Below are positions 1-8,241 of a stretch of 64,000 bases of DNA, one piece after another; position 1 is the first letter of the stretch; every line of letters starts with the position of its first letter. The position numbers and the translations under genes are program-made. The notes under the pieces were generated by a model. It had not been told where the DNA came from and did no database searches. It worked only from the letters and a program-made list of their open reading frames with translations. The stretch comes from Oscillospiraceae bacterium (GTDB lineage Bacteria > Bacillota > Clostridia > Oscillospirales > Ruminococcaceae). Where the stretch lies: positions 1,798,001-1,862,000 of the forward strand of contig CP107208.1 of NCBI GenBank assembly GCA_025758045.1. Direction: 5' to 3'.

Positions 1-1074
1 GCTGCGGGCGGCAAACCAAGAGCTGCCACCCTGGCCGAATTTCTCGCACAGGGCACGGGCGGTGTCGTTGTCTGGCTCCTCACCGCTGTAAAAGGCGGTT
101 AAAATGTCGGTGACAGGCGCGTTTTCATTAAGCAAAACCGGCTCGTCCGCCTGCATTGTGCTCTCGGTAATGGTGCCGGTCTTGTCTACGCACAGCACAT
201 CCACCCGGGCCAGCGTTTCAATGCAGTTCATGTCCTGAGTCAGCACCCGGCGGCGGGCCAGCCGCATCATGCCCACGGCCAAGGCCACGCTGGTCAGCAG
301 GTACAGGCCCTCGGGGATCATACCGATCAGCGCCGCCACGGTGGTCTCCACGCTGCCGCGCATGGCCACGCCCAGCTGCCAGTGCTGCTTGTACAGAAGC
401 GCCGCGCCGATGGGTACCAGCGCGATGCCGATGGCCCGGATCAGCTTGTCCAGGCTGCGCATCATCTCGCCCTTGACCACCTTGTGGCCGTCGGCCTTGG
501 CCTCGGTAGCCAGTTTGGCGGCGTAGCTTTCGGCACCCACTTTGGTCAGCCGCGCCACGCAGTGCCCGGCGGCCAAAAAGCTGCCGGAACGCAGCCCGTC
601 CCCTGGATTTTTGGCGATGGGACGCGCTTCACCGGTCAGCAGACTTTCGTTGGCCTGGGCGGTGCCGTCCAGTACCACGGCATCGGCGGCAATCTGCTCG
701 CCCGCGCGGATCTCCACCACATCGTCCTGCACCAATTCATCTGAGAGCAGCTCCACCCACTGTCCGTCCCGCAGGCAGCGCACCTTGTGGGCGGAGACAA
801 GGGTCAGCTCGTCGATGGTCTTTTTGGCGCGCAGCTGTTGGATAATGCCGATGAGGGTGTTCCAGAACACGATACCCAGAAACCCCATGTTCAGCCAGGA
901 ACCAACGGACAGCAGCATGAGCGCCAGCACCAGAAACACGAGGTTGAAGTAGGTACAGATATTGTCCCGCACGATCTCCACGGTGGTTTTGGTGGGGGAG
1001 CGGGGCGGGCAGTTGGTCAGCCCTGCTGCGCGGCGGCTTTCCACCTCCGCCGCCGTCAGGCCGTGAATGGGCAT
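1..1074 (-). CDS. P-type cation-transporting ATPase (HAD-IC), 3' part beyond left edge
   Basis: Integral membrane ion pump; only the first 358 codons lie in the window and the rest runs off the left edge. Visible features are a hydrophobic pair near residues 42-75, the actuator domain with an LTGEA motif (most family members have TGES) near residue 150, further membrane segments near 215-270, and the phosphorylation motif DKTGT with Asp297. The start is the ATG at 1074, behind AAGGAGGTC. The N-terminus is short and has no heavy-metal CxxC domain, which argues against a copper or zinc exporter. It fits the soft-metal/Ca-like group (CtpE-like). The transported ion cannot be told from this part. 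Confidence 0.85.
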   Translation of the reverse strand, partial: MPIHGLTAAEVESRRAAGLTNCPPRSPTKTTVEIVRDNICTYFNLVFLVLALMLLSVGSWLNMGFLGIVFWNTLIGIIQQLRAKKTIDELTLVSAHKVRCLRDGQWVELLSDELVQDDVVEIRAGEQIAADAVVLDGTAQANESLLTGEARPIAKNPGDGLRSGSFLAAGHCVARLTKVGAESYAAKLATEAKADGHKVVKGEMMRSLDKLIRAIGIALVPIGAALLYKQHWQLGVAMRGSVETTVAALIGMIPEGLYLLTSVALAVGMMRLARRRVLTQDMNCIETLARVDVLCVDKTGTITESTMQADEPVLLNENAPVTDILTAFYSGEEPDNDTARALCEKFGQGGSSWFAARS

Positions 1075-1130
1075 ACGAATGACCTCCTTGTTCCTTTTCT
1101 TATAAGAAAGGAAACCAAAAGAATTTTTAA

Positions 1131-1302
1131 GGCAATACCGCATAATTCTAAGTGCCGATACGGCGAGCGAGGTGCGGCAACTGCTAAGCCAAAAGCGCAG
1201 ATAATACTGGATGTCTTATCGAGCATTTTGGCAACGCAGATGCCGTGCCGCAGCCGCCGGAGCGGTGCTTGAGCCGTTAGGCGGGAATTGTGCGGTGGTG
1301 CC
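1131..1302. repeat. Dispersed repeat family A, copy 1 (172 bp, inverted ends)
   Basis: Ends are inverted: GGCAATACCGCATAATTC on the left and GAATTGTGCGGTGGTGCC on the right. The interior holds GTGCCGATACGGCGAGCG and GAGCATTTTGGCAACGCAG. The same layout recurs at 5764-5934, 57122-57293 and 61566-61801. It codes for nothing convincing and looks like a non-autonomous MITE-like or structured intergenic repeat. Confidence 0.8.
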
Positions 1303-1418
1303 TTAATACAAATACCGTTGCGGATGCAGGCCAAGCCGCGCCGGCGCGGGTACGGGGATATGATCGCAACGCTATTGGTTTAGTATACCCGCTGATTGTG
1401 AATAAAGCATGGCAAAAC

Positions 1419-1458
1419 ACAAAAAACGGTACACACCGCAAAGTGTGTACCGTTTTGA
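1419..1458 (-). terminator. prfB: Terminator downstream of prfB (hairpin usable on both strands)
   Basis: AAAACGGTACACAC pairs with GTGTGTACCGTTTT around a 6-base loop, with A and T tracts on both sides, just 3' of prfB. The 116 bases between this and repeat copy 1 show no gene. Confidence 0.75.
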
Positions 1459-1475
1459 GTTTGCGGAAAAGAGAA

Positions 1476-2597
1476 TTACACCTCTTCCAGTTCCCCGCGG
1501 GAGCTGGCTTTCAGGTAGGCGTAGATGAACCCGTCCAGGTCGCCGTCCATGACAGCCTGTACGTTGCCGCTTTCAAAGTTGGTGCGGTGATCCTTGACCA
1601 GCGTGTAGGGCATAAAGACGTAGCTACGGATCTGGTGGCCCCAGGCGATCTCGTTCTGCACGCCCTTGATGTCGTCGATCTTGTCCTTATGCTGCTGCAG
1701 CGCGATCTGGTACAGCTTGGCCTTCATCATTTCCATAGCGTACTCGCGGTTCTGCAGCTGGCTGCGCTGGGTCTGGCAGCTGGTCACGATGCCGGTGGGC
1801 TTGTGGATCAGACGGACGGCGGAGGAAGTCTTGTTGATGTGCTGGCCGCCGGCACCGGAGGAACGGTAGACCTGCATCTCAATGTCGGCCGGGTTGATCT
1901 CGATGTTGATGTTGTTGTCCAGCTCGGGCATAACTTCCAGGCTGGAGAAGCTGGTCTGGCGGCGGGCCTGAGAGTCGAACGGGCTGACGCGCACCAGGCG
2001 GTGGACGCCGTGCTCACTCTTGAGCATGCCGTAGGCGTTGGCGCCCTTGACCATCATCGAGGCGGACTTGATGCCGGCTTCGTCGCCGTCCAGCACGTCC
2101 AGCACCTCCACGCTGTAACCGTGGGCTTCGGCCCAGCGGGTGTACATGCGCATCAGCATTTCGGCCCAGTCCTGGGCCTCGGTGCCGCCGGTGCCGGCGT
2201 GGAAGGTCAGGATGGCGTTGCTGTGGTCGTACTCGCCGTTCAGCATCGTCATCAGCTGCAGCTCGTCGATGGATTTTTCCACACCTTCCACGGCTTCCTC
2301 GCCCTCAGCGGCCAGGGCCGGATCATTCTCTTCCTCGATCATCTCCAGCAGGGTCTCGGCTTCCTCGTACTGGGTCTTCAGCTTGCCGAAGCGCTCCAGT
2401 TTGTTTTTCACTTCGCCCATCTCGCTGATGATCTTCTGGCTGCGGGCCTGGTCATCGTAAAAGCCGGGCAGAGTCATCTGATGCTCCAGCTCGGCCAGAC
2501 GCTTCTCGCTGGCTTCGATAGAAAGTGCATCGCGCAGGTCATCTACAGAGGTTTTCATCCCCCCGAGTTTTGCTTTTAATTCGTCAATGGTGATCAT
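1476..2597 (-). CDS. prfB: Peptide chain release factor 2
   Basis: Cytoplasmic factor that recognises UGA/UAA in the ribosomal A site and triggers peptidyl-tRNA hydrolysis. The 373 residues hold the RF2 tripeptide SPF (205-207) and the catalytic GGQ (250-252), followed by the conserved stretch ending QTQRSQLQNR. In many bacteria prfB is interrupted near codon 25 by an in-frame UGA and read by +1 frameshift. Here the reading frame is continuous: the CTT-TGA-C signal is replaced by CTT TCT ATC in ...LRDALSIEAS..., so no programmed frameshift is needed. The ATG follows a GAGGGG ribosome site. Monocistronic, with a terminator at 1419-1458. Confidence 0.97.
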   Translation of the reverse strand: MITIDELKAKLGGMKTSVDDLRDALSIEASEKRLAELEHQMTLPGFYDDQARSQKIISEMGEVKNKLERFGKLKTQYEEAETLLEMIEEENDPALAAEGEEAVEGVEKSIDELQLMTMLNGEYDHSNAILTFHAGTGGTEAQDWAEMLMRMYTRWAEAHGYSVEVLDVLDGDEAGIKSASMMVKGANAYGMLKSEHGVHRLVRVSPFDSQARRQTSFSSLEVMPELDNNINIEINPADIEMQVYRSSGAGGQHINKTSSAVRLIHKPTGIVTSCQTQRSQLQNREYAMEMMKAKLYQIALQQHKDKIDDIKGVQNEIAWGHQIRSYVFMPYTLVKDHRTNFESGNVQAVMDGDLDGFIYAYLKASSRGELEEV

Positions 2598-2702
2598 ATC
2601 GTTACCCCTCGGTTTTGTCAGGTTGGCATAAAACTACATAATAATAGTATAAACCAAATAAGGGGCGTTGTAAAGAGGGATTTCGGAGGTTGGGCAGGAT
2701 GG

Positions 2703-2831
2703 CATAAAAGGCCCTCTCTGAGAGGCGGCTCCCGCGGAGCGGGTGGGGGAGAGATCCTGAAATAAAGAAACGGTAAAGAGATCGTCTCTCCCTCCGCCCC
2801 TTCGGGGCACCACCCTCGCAGAGGGAGGCAT
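2703..2831. repeat. Dispersed repeat family B, copy 1
   Basis: Contains GAGGCGGCTCCCGCGGAGCG, GTGGGGGAGAGATCCT and, after a variable centre, CTCTCCCTCCGCCCC with CGCAGAGGGAGGC. Related copies lie at 43224-43396, 46079-46251, 55148-55384 and 59390-59471. Non-coding, with several short palindromes. Confidence 0.7.
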
Positions 2832-2901
2832 TACGCAGGGCAGTTAGCCATAACTATTAGCAATATCCGCCCCAAAACTGCTAAACTTCATAAAAAGTTC
2901 T

Positions 2902-2930
2902 TTGCATTTATCTTATTGGTGCGGTATAAT
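2902..2930 (+). promoter_or_regulatory. SigA-type promoter for the zinc-ribbon membrane protein
   Basis: TTGCAT, 17-bp spacer, TATAAT, about 30 bases before the start codon at 2961. Confidence 0.7.
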
Positions 2931-2960
2931 GTCTTTATGTTACTGGGAGGATAAAATTTC

Positions 2961-3998
2961 ATGGCACGTTACACTGGCAACCACTGTCCTGTTTGTGAAC
3001 AGGAATTTACGGATAATGACGATATTGTCGTCTGCCCCGATTGCGGCACCCCCTACCACCGGGCCTGCTGGCAGAAGGTCGGCGCCTGCATGCACCAGTC
3101 CGAGCATGCGGCCGGGTTTGAATGGAAACCCGAAGTTGGCGCGGGTGCGGCCGAAGCCGCTCATGCGGCGACCTGCCCCAACTGTGGCACCCACAACACC
3201 CCCGGCGCGGTGCGGTGTAGCCATTGCGGCTGCCCGCTGCCCAAAGCAGGCGAGGAAGCCTCCGGCGCGGCTCCGCAAAAACCGCAGGATCAGGGTCCCA
3301 TCTACGCCCGCAACCCCGGCGATGTAAACCCTGGCGGTGCCCCCCGCAATGACCGCGCTGCCCCCGGCCCCCACATCGACACCTACTCCGCAGGCCCGGA
3401 CGGCATCCAGCGGCGGGAGATCGGCCCCGAGGACCCCATCGAGGGCATCAAGGCCAAGGACTGGGCCGCCTTTGTGGGCCGCAGCCCGATGTACTACCTG
3501 ATGCAGTTTTTCCGCATGAGCGAGACAAAGCAGAAAGTCACCCTTTCGCTCTCGGCGTTTCTGTTTGGCCCGGCCTACCTGTTCTACCGCAAAATGTGGA
3601 AGCAGGGCCTGCTGGCCACGCTGGTCATGGTCGTGCTGAGCATCCCCGGCTTTATGTCGATCATTGCCACCTTCAACCCCACTTTCTTCGGCAGCCTGCC
3701 GCTTGGCTGGCTGCCCGCCGCCTACACCATCGGCGAGATCGGCATCTGGGCGTTCAAGGTGATTTTGGGCATGTTTGCCGTGTCATGGTACCACGACAGT
3801 AGCAAGGCGCAGATCGAGGAGATCTACATGGCATGCCCCGAGGGCGACGGCCGCACCGAGCTGCTGGTCCAGCGCGGCGGCACCAATTTGCTGGCGGCGC
3901 TGCTCTACTTTGGCATTATGTGCCTGCTGCAGGTGGCCATCCTCTACATGGCAGGCCCCAGCGCGATTCAGTATCTTATGACCATGGCGGGTGCATAA
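2961..3998 (+). CDS. RING-finger-like/zinc-ribbon protein with DUF2628-type membrane domain
   Basis: The first 40 residues carry CPVCEQEF, CPDCGTPYH and CW, spaced like the prokaryotic RING finger family 1. A second zinc ribbon (CPNCG...CSHCGC) follows near residues 72-93. A proline/glycine-rich linker leads to a membrane half starting near residue 190 (FLFGPAYLFYRKMWKQG), typical of DUF2628 proteins, with about four hydrophobic segments. Role unknown. The family is common in Firmicutes and may act in membrane-associated zinc or quality-control functions, which is only a guess. The start ATG follows GGGAGG and a good promoter. It stands alone between prfB and a nucleotidyltransferase. Confidence 0.85.
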   Translation: MARYTGNHCPVCEQEFTDNDDIVVCPDCGTPYHRACWQKVGACMHQSEHAAGFEWKPEVGAGAAEAAHAATCPNCGTHNTPGAVRCSHCGCPLPKAGEEASGAAPQKPQDQGPIYARNPGDVNPGGAPRNDRAAPGPHIDTYSAGPDGIQRREIGPEDPIEGIKAKDWAAFVGRSPMYYLMQFFRMSETKQKVTLSLSAFLFGPAYLFYRKMWKQGLLATLVMVVLSIPGFMSIIATFNPTFFGSLPLGWLPAAYTIGEIGIWAFKVILGMFAVSWYHDSSKAQIEEIYMACPEGDGRTELLVQRGGTNLLAALLYFGIMCLLQVAILYMAGPSAIQYLMTMAGA

Positions 3999-4083
3999 AC
4001 TGCCCGCAGGATGTTGAAAAGTAAGGAAGATAAAAGGTTACAACGCCGGGTACGCACCCCAGCGATAATTTAGGAGGAAACTC

Positions 4084-5013
4084 ATGAAAACAGCTCTGGT
4101 TATTATGGCGGCCGGTATCGGCTCCCGTTTCGGCGGCGGCATCAAACAGCTGGCCGCAGTCGGCCCCAACGGCGAGATCATCATGGATTACTCGATCCAC
4201 GACGCCATCGAAGCTGGCTTTGACAAGATCGTCTTTATCATCCGCCACGATATCGAGGAAGCCTTTAAAGAGGCCATCGGAGACCGCATCGAGAAGATCT
4301 GCGCCGACCTGGGTGTCGAGATCGACTATGCGTTTCAGGCACTGGAAAATGTGCCCGAGGGTTACAGTGTGCCCGAGGGCCGCTCCAAACCCTGGGGCAC
4401 CGGCCAGGCCGTGCTGGCCTGCAAGGGCATCATCAAGGAGCCGTTCGCCGTCATCAACGCCGACGACTACTACGGTAAGGAAGCTTTTGTGCAGCTGCAC
4501 AGCTTCTTGCAGGGATACACCCCCGCCGAGCCGGGCAAGCTGAGCATGGCCGGTTTCGTGCTGAAAAACACCCTGAGCGATAACGGCGCTGTCACCCGCG
4601 GTATCTGCCAGATGAACGACCAGCATTACCTGACCGGCGTGCTGGAGACCAGCGGCATTGAGAAAACTGCCGAGGGTGCAGCTGCCGGCGGCAAGACCAT
4701 CGACGTTGAGAGCCTTGTCTCGATGAATATGTGGGGCCTGACGCCTGAGTTCGTCGACCTGCTGGACGCCGGCTTTGTGGAGTTCTTCGAGAAAGCCGCC
4801 CCCGCCAACCCGCTGAAAGCCGAGTATCTGCTGCCCATCTACATCGACGAGCTGCTGCACGCCGACAAGGTCAGCGTTAAGGTCCTGCCTACCCACGATA
4901 AATGGTTTGGCGTCACCTATGCTGAGGACAAGCAAATCGTCATTGACAGCTTCGCCAAGCTCGTCGCCGACGGTGTGTATGAAAAAGACCTGTTCAGCGA
5001 CCTGAAAAAGTAA
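4084..5013 (+). CDS. Sugar-phosphate nucleotidyltransferase family protein
   Basis: The 309-residue NTP_transferase-fold enzyme opens with the nucleotide-binding signature AAGIGSRFGGGIKQL, a variant of GxGTRxxPxTxxxPK. WGTGQAVLAC near residue 104 and the metal-binding INADDYYG near 126 follow. Such proteins move a nucleotide from NTP to a sugar phosphate; the sugar is not readable from sequence. The ribosome site AGGAGG precedes the ATG at 4084. It lies 85 bases after the zinc-ribbon gene and could be co-transcribed with it. A hairpin at about 5034-5066 probably terminates it. Confidence 0.85.
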   Translation: MKTALVIMAAGIGSRFGGGIKQLAAVGPNGEIIMDYSIHDAIEAGFDKIVFIIRHDIEEAFKEAIGDRIEKICADLGVEIDYAFQALENVPEGYSVPEGRSKPWGTGQAVLACKGIIKEPFAVINADDYYGKEAFVQLHSFLQGYTPAEPGKLSMAGFVLKNTLSDNGAVTRGICQMNDQHYLTGVLETSGIEKTAEGAAAGGKTIDVESLVSMNMWGLTPEFVDLLDAGFVEFFEKAAPANPLKAEYLLPIYIDELLHADKVSVKVLPTHDKWFGVTYAEDKQIVIDSFAKLVADGVYEKDLFSDLKK

Positions 5014-5066
5014 GCTGTAAATCATACCCCACCCAGCCACCCGGTTAGCCCGGGCGGCTGCTTTTA

Positions 5067-5095
5067 TTGATAAGACGTGGAAAACCGCGTATACT
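5067..5095 (+). promoter_or_regulatory. SigA-type promoter for the CpeT-like gene
   Basis: TTGATA, 17-bp spacer, TATACT, 37 bases before the start codon at 5133. The -35 box overlaps the end of the preceding terminator hairpin. Confidence 0.7.
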
Positions 5096-5132
5096 GTGTA
5101 GTGGATAAATCGGTGCTTGCGGAGGTAAAAAC

Positions 5133-5681
5133 ATGGTGAAACTTGATAATTTTGTTGATATGATGACGGGACACTTTAATAACAAAGAGCAGTTTGATAA
5201 GATGCAGAAGGATGGAAAAATATATCCTTATGCAGAACACATTAATACAATCTGCAATGGGAAAATTTTGAACCTTCCTAAAGATTTTAACGGTAAATTT
5301 GTTGTTGAAGAAAGCTACTATGAGACAAATGGAAAACGCCATGCTTCACCACATCTTTTCCTGATTACAGAGGAAGAAGATGAAATTGTATTGTCTTCTT
5401 ATGAAATACCTGAAGGAGAAGATAAGAGTACATTTTCATATAGTTCTATGAAAAATGTTGATTATGCTGAATTGAAAAAATCCGAAAAATTTACTCCGGC
5501 GATCTACCATGAAAAGGATGGAATCTGGGAAGGCGGCAGTGTAAGCCGGTTCTCACCAGTAATGACATTTAAGCTCTGGGAAAAGTTTTCGGATAGTTGC
5601 CTGGAAGTATCTGAAAGCATGGAAGTTAATGGAAAGAAAACTTTTGGATATGACGAACCAATTATTTATAAGCGAGTATAA
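5133..5681 (+). CDS. Putative CpeT/CpcT-like protein, AT-rich
   Basis: 182 residues, no signal peptide or membrane segment. The start (LDNFVDMMTGHFNNKEQ) and the stretch HINTICNGK...FVVEESYYE resemble the CpeT/CpcT fold, known from phycobilin lyases but also found in non-photosynthetic bacteria with no known substrate. This is recognition by eye and could be wrong. The gene is clearly more AT-rich than its neighbours, has its own promoter (5067-5095) and a strong GGAGGT ribosome site, and sits next to a copy of repeat family A, all suggesting acquisition by transfer. Function not known. Confidence 0.5.
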   Translation: MVKLDNFVDMMTGHFNNKEQFDKMQKDGKIYPYAEHINTICNGKILNLPKDFNGKFVVEESYYETNGKRHASPHLFLITEEEDEIVLSSYEIPEGEDKSTFSYSSMKNVDYAELKKSEKFTPAIYHEKDGIWEGGSVSRFSPVMTFKLWEKFSDSCLEVSESMEVNGKKTFGYDEPIIYKRV

Positions 5682-5763
5682 CGCAAGAGCGGAATATAGC
5701 GATCAATTCCGGTTTGTAGAGTAAAGAGGGACTCCCCCCAAGGAACCTTTACGCTACAACTAT

Positions 5764-5934
5764 GGCAATACCGCACAATTCTAAGTGCCGATGCGGCGAG
5801 CGAGAAGTACAAGCTGCTAAGCAAAAAGCGCAGATAATACTTTGTGTATTATCGAGCATTTTGCAACGCAGATTGTGCTTCGCAGCCGCAGCAGCGGTGC
5901 TTAAGCTGTAAAGCGGGAATTGTGCGGTGTTGCC
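5764..5934. repeat. Dispersed repeat family A, copy 2
   Basis: Ends GGCAATACCGCACAATTC and GAATTGTGCGGTGTTGCC. Same orientation as copy 1, with several interior substitutions (GAGAAGTACAAGCTGC in place of GAGGTGCGGCAACTGC). Confidence 0.8.
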
Positions 5935-5947
5935 CTATATCTTATAG

Positions 5948-5981
5948 AAAAGACCCGGCATTGCAGTGCCGGGTCTTTCCG
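5948..5981. terminator. Strong hairpin terminator
   Basis: AAAGACCCGGCA and TGCCGGGTCTTT form a 12-bp stem with a 6-base loop, immediately after repeat copy 2. It probably ends the transcript of the CpeT-like gene. Confidence 0.6.
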
Positions 5982-6012
5982 TTGTGCCAGACTCATACAT
6001 AAAAACAAATTA

Positions 6013-6041
6013 TTGACAACCCAGCGCCAAAATGCGACAAT
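6013..6041 (+). promoter_or_regulatory. galT: Probable promoter for galT
   Basis: TTGACA, 17-bp spacer, GACAAT (weak first base of the -10), leaving a leader of about 140 bases before the ATG at 6187. The leader shows no obvious structured motif. Confidence 0.6.
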
Positions 6042-6186
6042 AGAGACAGAAAATTGCGCGGTGCAAATCGCAGTTTGGTCAAAAACTGCAAAACCTTGGC
6101 ACACAGCGCCATGGAAAACGAGAGGAAAAAGCGGTATGGTAAATACAACGGAACACAAAACACACCGCTACAGGAGGGCTTGTATC

Positions 6187-7773
6187 ATGGCAAAGAACGA
6201 TTTTGACTGCACCACCCTGACGCCGGAGCAGCGCGACGCGCGCCTTGCACTGGACGTGGAGCGCCTGCTGCGCTTCGGGCGTAAGCATAAGCTGATCAAA
6301 GAACTGGACGAGCTGGTGGCCCGCAACACGCTGCTGGATCTGCTGCAGCTGGCCGCCCCCAGCGAGACCAAACCGCCGAAGGAGGACCCGGCGACCCCCG
6401 CCGCCCTGCTGGACGAAATGGTGGAACTGGCTGCCCGCAAGGAACTGTTTGACGGTGCTGTGCCCCAGTACCGCATCAACTTCGAGACCCGCCTGATGGG
6501 GGCTCTGATGCCCCGCGAGAGCGAAGTCTGCAAAAAGTTCCATAAGCTGTACGTGAAAAAGGGCGCCAAGGCTGCTACCGACTGGTTCTATGATTTCTGC
6601 GTGGTAACGAACTATATCCGCACTGCCCAGATCGCCAAGAACATCCAGTGGAACACCGCCACCCCCTACGGCGAGCTGGAGATCACCATCAATCTGACCA
6701 AGCCCGAGAAGGACCCCAAGACCATCGCCCTGGAGCGCCTGCAGCCCAAGAGCGGCTACCCCGCCTGCATGCTCTGCAAGGAGAATATCGGCTATGCCGG
6801 GCGTATCAACTTCCCGGCCCGCCAGACCCACCGCATCGTGCCCATTGAGCTGGCAGGGGAGCAGTTCTACCTGCAGTACAGTCCATACGCCTATTTCCAC
6901 GAGCATTGCATCATGCTGCACGAGCAGCATAAGCCCATGGAGATGAACAAGCAGACCCTGGCCGAGATATTTGATTTCGTCAGCCAGTTCCCGCATTACA
7001 CCTGCGGCTCCAACGCCGACCTGCCTATCGTGGGCGGCAGCATCCTGAGCCACAGCCACTTCCAGGGTGGCCGCTATGTATTCCCCATGCAGAAAGCCGA
7101 CATCGCCCTGCCTATGAAGGACGTGCGCTATCCCGGCGTCAAGGCGGGCATCCTGAACTGGCCTGTCTCCGCTGTGCGCCTGGTGGGCCGCAGCAGCCAG
7201 CAGATGCAGACCGTGGCCAACAACATCCTGACCGCCTGGCGCGAGTACAGCGATGAGAGCGTGGGCATCCTGGCCCACACCGGCGATACCCCCCACAACA
7301 CCGTAACGCCTATCCTGCATTACGATGAGACGGACGGCTACATCCTGGACCTGGCCCTGCGCAACAACCGCACCAGCGAGGAGTACCCCGACGGTATCTT
7401 CCATCCCCACAAGGAATATCACAACATTAAAAAGGAAAACATCGGCCTGATCGAGGTCATGGGTCTGGCCATCCTGCCCGCCCGCCTGAAAGAACAGGGC
7501 GCCCAGATCGCCGAGATCCTCAGCGGCCAGCAGCCCAACACCAGCCGCAAGGAGGGCTCTAACCTGGCCGTACACGCCGATTGGATCGATGCGCTGATCA
7601 CCAAGTATGGCACGGCCCTGCGCCCCGAAGAGGCCAACGAAGTCGTGAAGAAGGAGATCGGCATCGTGTTCAGCCGCGTGCTGGAGAACGCCGGTGTCTT
7701 TAAGCAGGACGCCGCCGGACAGCAGGCTTTCGTCCGCTTTATGTACAGCGTGGGCTTTAAAGCTGCCGACTAA
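6187..7773 (+). CDS. galT: UDP-glucose--hexose-1-phosphate uridylyltransferase, class II
   Basis: Leloir-pathway enzyme exchanging UMP between UDP-glucose and galactose-1-phosphate. The 528-residue protein belongs to the Firmicute class II form: FPARQTHRIVPIEL, then GSILSHSHFQGGRYVFPMQ with the HxH active-site motif near residue 285. The reading frame is open upstream to 5920, but the first ATG with a ribosome site (CAGGAGGGC, 6171-6179) is at 6187, and the family begins here. No galK or galE is adjacent. Two tRNA genes follow with their own promoter. Confidence 0.93.
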   Translation: MAKNDFDCTTLTPEQRDARLALDVERLLRFGRKHKLIKELDELVARNTLLDLLQLAAPSETKPPKEDPATPAALLDEMVELAARKELFDGAVPQYRINFETRLMGALMPRESEVCKKFHKLYVKKGAKAATDWFYDFCVVTNYIRTAQIAKNIQWNTATPYGELEITINLTKPEKDPKTIALERLQPKSGYPACMLCKENIGYAGRINFPARQTHRIVPIELAGEQFYLQYSPYAYFHEHCIMLHEQHKPMEMNKQTLAEIFDFVSQFPHYTCGSNADLPIVGGSILSHSHFQGGRYVFPMQKADIALPMKDVRYPGVKAGILNWPVSAVRLVGRSSQQMQTVANNILTAWREYSDESVGILAHTGDTPHNTVTPILHYDETDGYILDLALRNNRTSEEYPDGIFHPHKEYHNIKKENIGLIEVMGLAILPARLKEQGAQIAEILSGQQPNTSRKEGSNLAVHADWIDALITKYGTALRPEEANEVVKKEIGIVFSRVLENAGVFKQDAAGQQAFVRFMYSVGFKAAD

Positions 7774-7813
7774 AAATTTTATAGATTTTTTTAGAAAAAA
7801 CAGGCCTCCGGGG

Positions 7814-7842
7814 TTGACAACCTTGGGGGCCTGTGGTATTAT
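7814..7842 (+). promoter_or_regulatory. Promoter of the tRNA-Ser pair
   Basis: TTGACA, 17-bp spacer, TATTAT, about 29 bases upstream of the first tRNA-Ser. Confidence 0.7.
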
Positions 7843-7870
7843 AATACTCGCATCTGGCGGCAGCCACTAT

Positions 7871-7961
7871 GGAGAGGTGTCCGAGTGGTTTATGGAACTG
7901 GTCTTGAAAACCAGCGATTCGCGCGAGCGGACCATGGGTTCGAATCCCATCCTCTCCGCCA
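7871..7961 (+). tRNA. tRNA-Ser (anticodon TGA)
   Basis: Acceptor GGAGAGG pairs with CCTCTCC, discriminator G, encoded CCA. Anticodon stem CTGGT/ACCAG with loop CTTGAAA, anticodon TGA. The long variable arm is typical of class II tRNAs. Confidence 0.96.
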
Positions 7962-8002
7962 TTTTGTATAACAAGTGAATAGAATATATCACTTTGACTT
8001 GT

Positions 8003-8093
8003 GGAGTAATACTCAAGAGGTCGAAGAGGCGCCCCTGCTAAGGGCGTAGGGTGGGAAACCGCCGCGAGAGTTCAAATCTCTCTTACTCCGCCA
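8003..8093 (+). tRNA. tRNA-Ser (anticodon GCT), prophage integration target
   Basis: Acceptor GGAGTAA pairs with TTACTCC, then G and encoded CCA. Anticodon stem CGCCC/GGGCG with loop CTGCTAA, anticodon GCT; long variable arm. The 3' end is duplicated at 10490, marking it as the attachment site. The gene remains intact after integration. Confidence 0.96.
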
Positions 8094-8095
8094 AC
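8069..8095 (+). other. attL core (27-bp direct repeat)
   Basis: Starts AGTTCAAATCTCTC and ends ACTCCGCCAAC. Identical to 10490-10516; the preceding bases differ (G here, T there). It is the T-arm and acceptor end of tRNA-Ser(GCT). Confidence 0.9.
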
Positions 8096-8135
8096 AAAAA
8101 CCCGCGTATCTGCGTAAGATATGCGGGTTTTTGGT
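8096..8135 (+). terminator. Terminator after tRNA-Ser(GCT)
   Basis: AAAACCCGC and GCGGGTTTTT pair around an inner TATCT/AGATA stem, ending in T5. It lies on the phage side of attL and replaces the chromosomal terminator now found after attR at 10517-10564. Confidence 0.8.
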
Positions 8136-8150
8136 TGTCTAAAAATGCCC

Positions 8151-8176
8151 TTTGACCCACAATTTTACCCACAACA
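8151..8176 (+). repeat. Arm-type integrase site, left
   Basis: TTTGACCCAC, two bases, TTTTACCCACAACA. The same 26-bp word, with two differences, lies inside the other end at 10353-10378. Paired direct repeats just inside both att cores are typical of tyrosine-recombinase arm sites. Confidence 0.6.
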
Positions 8177-8241
8177 GAATTTAAAACTGCTTTTTTGGCA
8201 TAATTTTACCCCCGGCGGGCTTGCGCTTGCCGGGGGTATTT

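Noticed and set aside
1290..2579. 429-codon plus-strand open frame opposite prfB
   Set aside because: Antisense of prfB; composition is an artefact of GC-rich codon pattern, no ribosome site.
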